Origin: Undaria pinnatifida
Taxonomy: Eukaryota > Sar > Phaeophyceae > Laminariales > Alariaceae
DNA: 64,000 nucleotides
Direction of reading: 5' to 3'
Assembly (NCBI GenBank): GCA_012845835.1
Contig: JABAKD010000023.1
Location: 9,961,840-10,025,839, forward strand
Shown: piece by piece, positions 43,493-52,300 of the stretch
How the letters are laid out: every line of letters starts with the position of its first letter
How positions within the stretch are numbered: the first letter of the stretch is position 1
Program-made: the position numbers and the translations under genes
Notes under the pieces: model-generated
The model's input: the letters and a program-made list of their open reading frames with translations, nothing else
What the model was told of the DNA's origin: nothing
Databases searched by the model: none

Positions 43493-45364
43493 TCAAGCAA
43501 CAAAGTGTTTCTGTCCCGAAAGAACATCCGGCTGCGGCAGTATGTTGACAAGATAGTGTCCTGTGAGCGCAGGAGAGCCGTTACTGCGCACCAAGTTGAC
43601 CTCGAGCAGTTGGGGCTCGTCCGACAAAGTGACGCCTGTAAAGCCATCATAGCGAAGGTGGAGAGCACCGTTCGATGCTGCGGGGTCGACGGCATAAGCC
43701 GCTACGCCTGCTGTGGCGTGGTGGGACAACGTCAGCTCGCCCAAAACCCGATTATCGAGAGGACGAGGGCGCAGGGCGCGGTACGAACGGGTGTTGAAGC
43801 GCATCCAACTGTCGCGGCCCAGCAAGACAGCGTGCTGCATGACCGAAGGAGGGACCACGCATGCCCACACCGCGAGAGAGCATGTTGGTTCTTTTTCGAG
43901 GAAGAATTGAACGCTCAGACGGATGTGGGTCGCGGTCCGTAAAGGGGCGGATTCGCAAAAGCAACCCCAGGAGCGAGGGCTGCTAGGCCGCTCGCACGTC
44001 GATGAGGCGGCACCTACCGATAGCATACGATCCAACACGTCACGGCGGATGAAGGTTTGGGGGGAGCCAGTGTCAAGCAGCGCTGTACATATGTAGGGCG
44101 CAATAGCGTCCCCTCCGCTATGTATTGCAATATCGGTAGTGAAAGAATCGTCGTCCAGCGTCACGGTACCCCCAACGAGGCAGGGGCCATGTTCTGGCAG
44201 TGCGCGGTCTGAGGTGCCGCGAGAAGCTACCGCCAAAACCTCCGGGCTTTGATCGGCGGGTGTACCCGAAAAATAGGCCGAAGGAGGGCCTTGGGCAGCG
44301 CCGACCGCGGTCCCCAAGCGCGACTGCTGAGCGGACGAAAATTCATGGATTCCAGCATTCCCGGTGGGCCTGCGGAACCGACGAGGGGAGGCCGGGTGTG
44401 GCGATCCGTCCTCGCAGTCGCGAATTGCTTCGCGAACGGCAGAGAGTGCCTCACCGAGCGAATGTTTTCCTCTCCACTTGTGTGGATCCTTGGCGTGGGG
44501 GTCGTCCGCCCGGAGACCAATACCCCACACAGTGTCTAGAAGACTGGCCTCTGCCAGAAATTTGTTGCCTGTGCTCAAAAGGTGATTTTTCATGGCTGGG
44601 TTCTGCGTAAATTTGGCATAGTTGCCAGATAACACGGCATTTTGCTTCTCCCTGTCCCAAACGGCGGCGTCAAAATTGCGCACACCTCGACCGACGCGTT
44701 TGTGTGTGCTGGGGTCAGACGATGACATGATGAGCTCCACTGCGCGATGGTCTTTAAAAAGCCGAGACTTTTCAGCCATCATAAACTGCTCCGCGCAAGA
44801 ATATGAGACGTCGTCGACGACAAACGACGAAGGAGACCACTGCGAGAAAAAGGACGGCGATCGCCAGAACAAAACTACTTTGTCTGTAGAGTATTCGAGG
44901 GAAGGGTCCAAAGTCGACGGTGCCAACCCGTCGGAGGCCGTGTTAGGCATATGAGCTTGTAATGTCCCCGTCTGGGGACACCAGTCTCTGGCACTTTGGG
45001 CCTGCAGCGTCCCCGTCTGGGAACGCCCGGCCTCGGGAGCACGACGCGAGCCCGAACCCACGGGTGGTCGCGTCGTGGCCTTGTCGCTCTTTGGCGTAAA
45101 ATCGCAAGGAACTGCTCTCACTGCACCCGAAGGGACAGGGGGCTCGGAGCTGTTACTGCTTGACGAGAGGCGCGATTCTTCCGTATCTTCACGGGAATAG
45201 CGTCCAGCTGATCGGGCTGGAGGCCGTGGCGTCACCACTGGCCCGTTGCGCAGTGTCGGATCTATATCCTGTGCCACTGGGGCAGACGTAGCCTGATGCA
45301 CGTGGGTTAGCGTGAGCAGGGCCCGTAGACCCTGTGGGTGTCTTCGAGAGCGGGGCTCGGGCAA
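43493..45364 (-). CDS. Polyprotein segment: NADAR domain fused to aspartic protease
   Basis: 623 open codons. No ATG lies at the upstream edge (the first ATG is at 44,950), consistent with an internal polyprotein piece. Residues 1-160 are a Ser/Pro-rich linker with a duplicated QTGTLQA. Residues about 162-316 (44,417-44,881) match the NADAR/YbiA/DUF1768 superfamily throughout: FFSQWSP, SCAEQFMMAEKS (E192), GRGVRNFD, GNYAKFTQNP, STGNKFLAEAS, VWGIGLRADDP and WRGKHSLGEAL. NADAR enzymes cleave N-glycosidic bonds in riboflavin-pathway intermediates or remove ADP-ribose from guanine. The residues conserved across the family appear intact. The protease follows with ALLDTGSPQTF (D431) and LLGRDSW (514-520), as in retropepsins. 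The frame ends at a TGA before RT. Confidence 0.85.
   Translation of the reverse strand: MPEPRSRRHPQGLRALLTLTHVHQATSAPVAQDIDPTLRNGPVVTPRPPARSAGRYSREDTEESRLSSSSNSSEPPVPSGAVRAVPCDFTPKSDKATTRPPVGSGSRRAPEAGRSQTGTLQAQSARDWCPQTGTLQAHMPNTASDGLAPSTLDPSLEYSTDKVVLFWRSPSFFSQWSPSSFVVDDVSYSCAEQFMMAEKSRLFKDHRAVELIMSSSDPSTHKRVGRGVRNFDAAVWDREKQNAVLSGNYAKFTQNPAMKNHLLSTGNKFLAEASLLDTVWGIGLRADDPHAKDPHKWRGKHSLGEALSAVREAIRDCEDGSPHPASPRRFRRPTGNAGIHEFSSAQQSRLGTAVGAAQGPPSAYFSGTPADQSPEVLAVASRGTSDRALPEHGPCLVGGTVTLDDDSFTTDIAIHSGGDAIAPYICTALLDTGSPQTFIRRDVLDRMLSVGAASSTCERPSSPRSWGCFCESAPLRTATHIRLSVQFFLEKEPTCSLAVWACVVPPSVMQHAVLLGRDSWMRFNTRSYRALRPRPLDNRVLGELTLSHHATAGVAAYAVDPAASNGALHLRYDGFTGVTLSDEPQLLEVNLVRSNGSPALTGHYLVNILPQPDVLSGQKHFVA
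44417..44881 (-). other. NADAR (YbiA-like) N-glycosidase domain
   Basis: Domain entry within the protease frame: about 155 residues, the normal length of a stand-alone NADAR protein, with no stop or frame change inside it. The Glu of EQFMM and the WGIGL and RADDP strands that form the ribose-binding pocket in family members are present. It lies between the Gag-derived linker and the protease, so it could be released by proteolysis or packaged with Gag. Alternative: a degenerate domain kept only by chance. The absence of internal stops despite stops elsewhere argues mildly against that. Confidence 0.85.
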
Positions 45365-45994
45365 GTGGAAAAAAATTCTTCGCCCGAGAGGGCTCCTTCC
45401 AGTTAGCCCTCTTGGAGGAGAGAGACGAGGTAGCTAAGCTTGTCGGCTGCTCCTTGATGGGAAAAAGGATAGAGCGCCCGCTACTATCGCGAAGAGACAC
45501 CGACTCAAATCTTGGAAAAGATCTCGGTGCATATGGGTTGGCTTTCCCACACCTCAAGCCAACCGCCGCTTTACGGTCAGGAAGAGGTGGAGACGAACCC
45601 GCTCGCGTATGGGGGCGATGCGTCGTCGCCGCAGTCTTCTTGCTGCGCGACGCGTGCCTGAGGGGAGCGTGCAAGGTGGAGGCTCCTGAGTCATGGTTAA
45701 GGGGGGCAGCGTTAGGGGCGCGTGCCTCCGTTGTCGAGCTTGAGCCACGGCAGGGGTTAACGGCGTTGGAAGCACTGGTCCCCATTGCCGAACTCGGACC
45801 ATGATCGAGGGGGCGTCACTTTGGGCGCGCACCCCCTTCGTAGAAAATGTAACCTGGCTGGGGGGGGGCATACTGGGAGCCCTGGTCCCCACCGCCGGCA
45901 TTGCGCCGTGAAAGTCATCAGGCGACGTAGGAGCCCTTGGGCTAAGTAATTTGTGCCGCGCCACGTGTAAGGCGAACGACAGGCACACGAGCAT
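45189..45994 (-). CDS. Linker region between Gag and NADAR-protease, split over two frames
   Basis: Two overlapping minus frames (45,554-45,994 and 45,189-45,785) cover this stretch. The second, Ser/Ala/Pro-rich, is in register with Gag but separated from it by TAG at 45,942-45,944 and a TGA shortly after. The first is in register with the NADAR-protease frame. The intact coding path must change frame here at least once, either through a programmed shift or through mutation. No domain is recognisable. Confidence 0.45.
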
Positions 45995-47390
45995 CTTGTG
46001 AAATCAAAGGAAGTGTCCCCGACAGTGCCGTCGGCGTACGGGTCGGGTGTGCCGTACCGCCGTCGCCCTGTTTGTTGCCAGTGCGAAAGGTACCTGGTTG
46101 GCGCGCGTTGGGGTTTCCGCTCGGATTGTGGGTTGCCCCGAAACGTTTCCCCGGAGCAGACACGGACGCCGAGGAGGCTGGCGAGGGCGGGACAGCACCT
46201 TGTTGGCCAGGCGTGTATGTGCTGTTGTTGTTACCGCTGTGGCTGTTTGTCTGTCCCTGATCCCGTGGGTACCCTCGTGATTGGTTTGAACGATTTCGGC
46301 GATTTTTGTTGTACGTTTGCGAGCGAGAAGAGCGTCCGTCGCGGCGGTAGCTAACCATACGTGCTTGCCACCGTCGGAAAACGTCATCATCGCCAAGTTG
46401 GCAAAGTTCAGGGTTTAGACAGCTGCCGGCGTTAATAAAGGGATGCCTACAGTTGCGTAAGGAATGAGTGTCTTCGTGGCAGCTGAGGCAATGACCTCTG
46501 TTTTCTCGGAGAGCCGCGGCGCGGGCAGAGGGCGTGAGGAGGTCGCTCCAGAGGGCAGGGTCGTCGGTCTTAAACGAGGCACTAACAGCGAAAACTTCTG
46601 CATAGTGTTGTTCTTCTAGGGGCCAGCAGTTGGACATTTTGTCGAGCCAGGGGTCGGTGGAAGCAACAATCGGCATGACAATCGGATTATGGCTCGAACC
46701 CGTCTGCCAAGAAGGCGACTGGGACAGCACTCGGCCCTGGCCGCGCCCATGAACGGCGGGCCGGGGCCCCGACGGGGCGGATGACCGCGATCCCGTCGAA
46801 GAAACAGGTAGAGAAAAATGTTTTTCGCCGTTGACGGCAGGTGTCTTATTGTGCGCCAAGTCACTGAACGCTTTCCACCTGGCATCCAACGAGGCGTATG
46901 GCCGTGGGTTCGTAGCCTTCGAGCCAGGGTATAACGTAGGCATGAGCGTCGGAAACTGCTCGTTGACCGCCATCCTAACCACCTCCAGCACGACATCCGT
47001 CCCCGGGGACAAAACACGCTCACTCCCCGTGACTGCCGATACTAGCACACGGAACTCCCGACTGAAATCAGAAAAAGGCGTGCCGTTACACACTCCAAAA
47101 GTGTGCAACTTAGTGTAGCCTTCGCCCGTGTCGACCCGGTCAAAGTGCGTCACGAGCAGGCGTAGCAGGAGGGTGAAAGCCTCGGGCCCAGATGCTCCTC
47201 CGTCCAACGCTCTTGACACCGGTCCAAACCAATCGTCGATCAAGGTGGTCATGCGAGCGTTCGTGGGCCTGTCAGGTGTTATGGCACGGTTGAATGCCAG
47301 GCGGAGGGGGTGGATCCAACCGGGAACCCACGTGGGGGCACGTACACCCTCTTGACAACTTTCGTCACAGCGCATGAGTATGTCAGTCAT
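45942..47390 (-). CDS. gag: Gag capsid-nucleocapsid segment with CCHC zinc knuckle
   Basis: 482 codons from ATG 47,390, open further upstream to a TAG at 47,433-47,435 that separates it in register from the preceding RGG-rich frame. Residues 20-190 (for example WFGPVSRAL, LLLRLLVTHFD, FSREFRVLVSAV) are helical-looking and fit a capsid. CLSCHEDTHSLRNC at 301-314 is a textbook C-x2-C-x4-H-x4-C knuckle, followed by a basic Arg/Asn/Gln-rich tail. Gag packages the RNA in particles. The in-frame TAG may be read through or be a mutation. Confidence 0.8.
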   Translation of the reverse strand: MTDILMRCDESCQEGVRAPTWVPGWIHPLRLAFNRAITPDRPTNARMTTLIDDWFGPVSRALDGGASGPEAFTLLLRLLVTHFDRVDTGEGYTKLHTFGVCNGTPFSDFSREFRVLVSAVTGSERVLSPGTDVVLEVVRMAVNEQFPTLMPTLYPGSKATNPRPYASLDARWKAFSDLAHNKTPAVNGEKHFSLPVSSTGSRSSAPSGPRPAVHGRGQGRVLSQSPSWQTGSSHNPIVMPIVASTDPWLDKMSNCWPLEEQHYAEVFAVSASFKTDDPALWSDLLTPSARAAALRENRGHCLSCHEDTHSLRNCRHPFINAGSCLNPELCQLGDDDVFRRWQARMVSYRRDGRSSRSQTYNKNRRNRSNQSRGYPRDQGQTNSHSGNNNSTYTPGQQGAVPPSPASSASVSAPGKRFGATHNPSGNPNARQPGTFRTGNKQGDGGTAHPTRTPTALSGTLPLISQDARVPVVRLTRGAAQIT

Positions 47391-47432
47391 GGCAGACCGA
47401 ACCGAACGTGTGAGTTGCTGTGTGCCGTCAGA

Positions 47433-48983
47433 CTAGTTCAAAGAGGCGGGGAACGGTAGCACAGAAATGCGTGATACGTCCTTGTGGGAGAGCTTAACAT
47501 AGGCGCGCCTAACCGAGTTATCGAGCGTGGATTTAGCTAGAGCCGCGGCGGTAGCAAGTACGGCGGTACGCTCGCGAGCCAAATCCGAAGAAACAGGCTT
47601 GGTGTGGTCACCCGACACAGTTAGTTTGCTCAGCCGGTCGGCAGACGAGGCAATATCCACCAGGGAAGGAATTACTTGCCTCCTGCCAGCTACCACGGTT
47701 ACCTCCCCGTGGTCCGTGTTCGAGCTCGAAGACGAGCGGGAGGACGTTGACGACTCGTCCCACGCTGAGGGCCCTCGTGTGCTGTTTCGCCGTCCTCCGG
47801 TGCCTCCTCCCGAGCTGCGACCGCCGCGCCGGTTGGTTCGGGCCTCGTTGCTCCCTTGGCGGCGCTGTGGGCCACCACCCGTACCCGACGCTCCTCCCGC
47901 GCTTCCGCCACCGTTGCCACCACCGCGGCGGTTGTGGTGGCCACCACTCCCACAGTTTTCCCCGTTTCCCCCACTCTGGCCGCCACCACCCCCGGAGTTG
48001 CCACCTCCACGGTTGCGGTCCCCCCGATCACGGCTGCCACCGCGCCGCTGTTTGGTGGAGCGCCTTCCTTCCAGCGCTTCCTTTGGAGTCGGCCACAGGA
48101 CTGGGTCAGGGGCGTCGTCGTGGACCAATCGTAAGGCTTTGACCAAAGCGAGGGTAGGTGCTCGCCTCATCTGCCCGAAGGCGGACGATTTGTCCCGGCG
48201 AGCCCAGACTGCTCCGACCGAAAGGTCTTCCGCGTTGAACGACGACCGTCGCTCTGAAGTTAGAAGAGCCTTGGCCGCTGCTATCACCGCCTCCGCCAGA
48301 TGCGCCGAGAACTCGACCCTCGGCGTGGTAGCCATGTATTGGACGCTGCCAGACATGATAACGTCGTCCCCGGGTCGTGTATCTTGGGAGGCAACACTCA
48401 GCGGGCGCGCCGAGGAAGGGGCAGCTCTCGCCGGAGTCGCTGTAGCTGAGAGGGCAACGGCTTGGCGTGCCCTCTCGACCGCGTGGGATGCCTCACGGCG
48501 TCGACGTTCGTCATCTAGCCGTTTGCGTTCCTCTCGTCGAAGCAGGGTCGCGTTGGCTTCGTCGAGAGCTCTTCGCGCCCGAGAAATTTCAGACTCTGAG
48601 TCTGAGGGGCCAGCATGGGAGCGCTGGTCTCCGTAGCTCTGGGGAAGGCGCTCTGTCGAGCGCGGAGAGGTCAGATGTCGACGGTGGTGCTCTGAGGACA
48701 GCTGGAGATGCTCCCTCGAGGCTGGGGATATTTGTCGTCGTGATGTCTCCGCGCCCGGTAGGAGTTTTTCCGCCTCGTCGACCGGCGAGTCGGGGTGGTC
48801 GGACGGTGTGCCGTGTTGTTGACTCGTGTTGGAGTCACTATCGTCGTCCAGGGTTTCGGCGCGTCCTCCTCGTCTCGATTCGCGGGACCCCGAGCGTTCC
48901 CGTCCTTCTCCCTGGGCCTCCTGGATGGGGCGCGTGGAGGACCGCAGCCTGCCCGAGTAGCCCCCATCGTCACTGGTGGACAT
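47433..48983 (-). CDS. gag: Gag N-terminal segment with coiled coil and RGG-rich region
   Basis: 516 codons from ATG 48,983, chosen because the 42 codons upstream are untranslated-leader-like and share sequence with the satellite unit. The N-terminus is charged and disordered. About 135-175 is a predicted coiled-coil-like Arg/Glu heptad region (RREERKRLDDERRRREA). About 315-405 is a Gly/Arg-rich segment with repeated RGG and GGG, typical of RNA-binding low-complexity domains. The C-terminal part continues in register through a TAG into the capsid frame. The Gag assignment is by position and register, not by a recognised fold. Confidence 0.65.
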   Translation of the reverse strand: MSTSDDGGYSGRLRSSTRPIQEAQGEGRERSGSRESRRGGRAETLDDDSDSNTSQQHGTPSDHPDSPVDEAEKLLPGAETSRRQISPASREHLQLSSEHHRRHLTSPRSTERLPQSYGDQRSHAGPSDSESEISRARRALDEANATLLRREERKRLDDERRRREASHAVERARQAVALSATATPARAAPSSARPLSVASQDTRPGDDVIMSGSVQYMATTPRVEFSAHLAEAVIAAAKALLTSERRSSFNAEDLSVGAVWARRDKSSAFGQMRRAPTLALVKALRLVHDDAPDPVLWPTPKEALEGRRSTKQRRGGSRDRGDRNRGGGNSGGGGGQSGGNGENCGSGGHHNRRGGGNGGGSAGGASGTGGGPQRRQGSNEARTNRRGGRSSGGGTGGRRNSTRGPSAWDESSTSSRSSSSSNTDHGEVTVVAGRRQVIPSLVDIASSADRLSKLTVSGDHTKPVSSDLARERTAVLATAAALAKSTLDNSVRRAYVKLSHKDVSRISVLPFPASLN

Positions 48984-49334
48984 GGTGCCTAGGTGTAGTG
49001 AAGGGGGGGGGATAGGAACGACGCGTGAAGAAGCTATGGAGACAGATAAATTGTTGTGGTGTTCCTGCTCCAAGGAGCGGTATATCTGTGTTTCAGCAAA
49101 CAGCAACAATATGGGCCTTAACGCCGTCCAGCCTTAGTGATGGTAGCAGCCACGTCAACTAGCCCTATAAGAGAAGTACAGCAGTAACAAGGTACCAATC
49201 ATCATAACCGCAACATAAGAGCAGCGCCCAGTCTGACCGTAGGGTATATGGGTAACGCTCGCACGAACCGCAGTACAAGGAGCCAAACCTGGGCAGCACT
49301 GACCCCAACCGCAGTGCAGGGGGCGCAACACAGT
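48984..49334 (-). other. Leader segment between satellite array and Gag start
   Basis: Just before the Gag ATG, the plus-strand string CCTAGGTGTAGTGAAGGGGG closely matches the satellite unit's CCTAGGTGTAGTGTAGGGGG. The rest has no clear feature. This may be the sequence from which the array was seeded. Confidence 0.5.
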
Positions 49335-52300
49335 AAAGGTACGTCTGCAGCCATCGCACTTAAACAGGGTTCATTCGACCTAGGCGAGGGGAGGTAGCAC
49401 AGGAGAGCGTCGCCCAAAACGCCCACGCTCATCGGACCAAAACGGTCAGCATTTACCCTAGGTGTAGTGTAGGGGTTATCACAAACAAGGTTCGCCCAAC
49501 ACGCCGACGCTCATCGCACCAAAACAGGCAGCATTTACCCTAGGTGTAGTGTAGGGGTGGAGCACAGTGTAAGATCGCCCAACACGCTGACACTCAGCGC
49601 ACCAAAACGGGCAGAATATCCCTTGGTGTAGTGTAGGGGGGGAGTACAGTGAAAGGTAACCCAAAAGGCTGACACTCGTCGCACCAAAACAGGCAGCATT
49701 TAACCTAGGTGTAGTGTAGGGGTGGAAGCAAAGTGTAAGATAGCCCCACACGCTGACACTCATCACACCAAAACGGGCAGCATTTGCCCTAGGTGTAGTG
49801 TAGGGGGGGGAGCACAGTGAAAGGTCACCCAACACGCTGACACTCGTCGCACCAAAACAGGCAGCTTTTACCCTAGGTGTAGTGTAGGGGTGAAGCACAG
49901 TGTAAGATCGCCCAACACGCTGACACTCATCGCACCAAACCGAGCAGAATTTTCCGGAGGTGTAGTGTAGGGGGGGGAGCACAGTGAAAGGTCACCAAAC
50001 ACGCTGACACTCGTCGAACTAAAACAGGCAGCATTTAACCTAGGTATAGTGTAGGGGTGGAAGCACAGTGTAAGATCGCCCAACACGATGATACTCATAG
50101 CACCAAAACGGGCAGAATTTTACCCGAGGTGTAGTGTAGAGGGGGAAGCACAGTGAAAGGTCACCCAACACGATGACATTCGTCGCACCAAAACAGGCAG
50201 CATTTACCCTAGGTGTAGTGTAGGGGTGGAAGCACAGTGTATGATCGCCCAACACGCTGACACTCGTCGCACCAAAACGGGCAGCATTTACCCTAGGTGT
50301 AGTGTAGGGGGGGGAGCACAGTGAAAAGTCACCCAACACGCTGACACTCGTCGCACCTAAACAGGCAGCATTTACCCTAGGTGTAGTGTAGGGGTGGAAG
50401 CACAGTGCAAGATCGCGCAACACGCTGACACTCATCGCACCAAAACGGGCAGCAGTTACCCTAGGTGTAGTGTAGGGGGGGGAGCACAGTGAAAGGTCAC
50501 CCAACACGCTGACACTCGTCGCACCAAAACGGGCAGCATTTACCCTAGGTGTAGTGTAGGGGGGGGAGCACAGTGTAAGATCGCCCAACACGCTGACACT
50601 CATCGCACCAAAACGGGCAGCATTTACCCTAGGTGTAGTGTAGGGGTGGAGCACAGTGTAAGATCGCCCAACACGCTGACACTCAGCGCACCAAAACGGG
50701 CAGAATATATCTTGGTGTAGTGTAGGGGGGGAGTACAGTGAAAGGTAACCCAAAAGGCTGACACTCGTCGCACCAAAACAGGCAGCATTTAACCTAGGTG
50801 TATTGTAGGGGTGGAAGCAAAGTGTAAGATAGCCCCACACGCTGACACTCATCACACCAAAACGGGCAGCATTTGCCCTAGGTGTAGTGTAGGGGGGGGA
50901 GCACAGTGAAAGGTCACCCAACACGCTGACACTCGTCGCACCAAAACAGGCAGCTTTTACCCTAGGTGTAGTGTAGGGGTGGAAGCACAGTGTAAGATCG
51001 CCCAACACGCTGACACTCATCGCACCAAACCGAGCAGAATTTTCCGGAGGTGTAGTGTAGGGGGGGGAGCACAGTGAAAGGTCACCAAACACGCTGACAC
51101 TCGTCGAACTAAAACAGGCAGCATTTAACCTAGGTATAGTGTAGGGGTGGAAGCACAGTGTAAGATCGCCCAACACGATGATACTCATAGCACCAAAACG
51201 GGCAGAATTTTACCCGAGGTGTAGTGTAGAGGGGGAAGCACAGTGAAAGGTCACCCAACACGATGACATTCGTCGCACCAAAACAGGCAGCATTTACCCT
51301 AGGTGTAGTGTAGGGGTGGAAGCACAGTGTATGATCGCCCAACACGCTGACACTCGTCGCACCAAAACGGGCAGCATTTACCCTAGGTGTAGTGTAGGGG
51401 GGGGATCACAGTGAAAAGTCACCCAACACGCTGACACTCGTCGCACCTAAACAGGCAGCATTTACCCTAGGTGTAGTGTAGGGGTGGAAGCACAGTGCAA
51501 GATCGCGCAACACGCTGACACTCATCGCACCAAAACGGGCAGCAGTTACCCTAGGTGTAGTGTAGGGGTTATCACAAACAAGGTTCGCCCAACACGCCGA
51601 CGCTCATCGCACCAAAACAGGCAGCATTTACCCTAGGTGTAGTGTAGGGGCGGAGCACAGTGTAAGATCGCCCAACACGCTGACACTCATCGCACCAAAA
51701 CGGGCAGCATTTACCCTAGGTGTAGTGTAGGGGGGGAGTACAGTGAAAGGTAACCAAAAAGGCTGACACTCGTCGCACCAAAACAGGCAGCATTTAACCT
51801 AGGTGTAGTGTAGGGGTGGAAGCAAAGTGTAAGATAGCCCAACACGCTGACACTCATCACACCAAAACGGGCATCATTTGCCCTAGGTGTAGTGTAGGGG
51901 GGGGAGCACAGTGAAAGGTCACCCAACACGCTGACACTCGTCGCACCAAAACAGGCAGCTTTTACCCTAGGTGTAGTGTAGGGGTGGAAGCACAGTGTAA
52001 GATCGCCCAACACGCTGACACTCATCGCACCAAAACGAGAAGAATTTTCCGGAGGTGTAGTGTAGGGGGGGGAGCACAGTGAAAGGTCACCAAACACGCT
52101 GACACTCGTCGAACTAAAACAGGCAGCATTTAACCTAGGTATAGTGTAGGGGTGGAAGCACAGTGTAAGATCGCCCAACACGATGATACTCATAGCACCA
52201 AAACGGGCAGAATTTTACCCGAGGTGTAGTGTAGAGGGGGAAGCACAGTGAAAGGTCACCCAACACGATGACATTCGTCGCACCAAAACAGGCAGCATTT

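Noticed and set aside
47527-48636. 369-codon plus-strand frame opposite the Gag N-terminus
   Set aside because: Antisense shadow of the Gly/Arg-rich coding region (gives Pro/Arg-rich sequence); the sense frame is in register with Gag.
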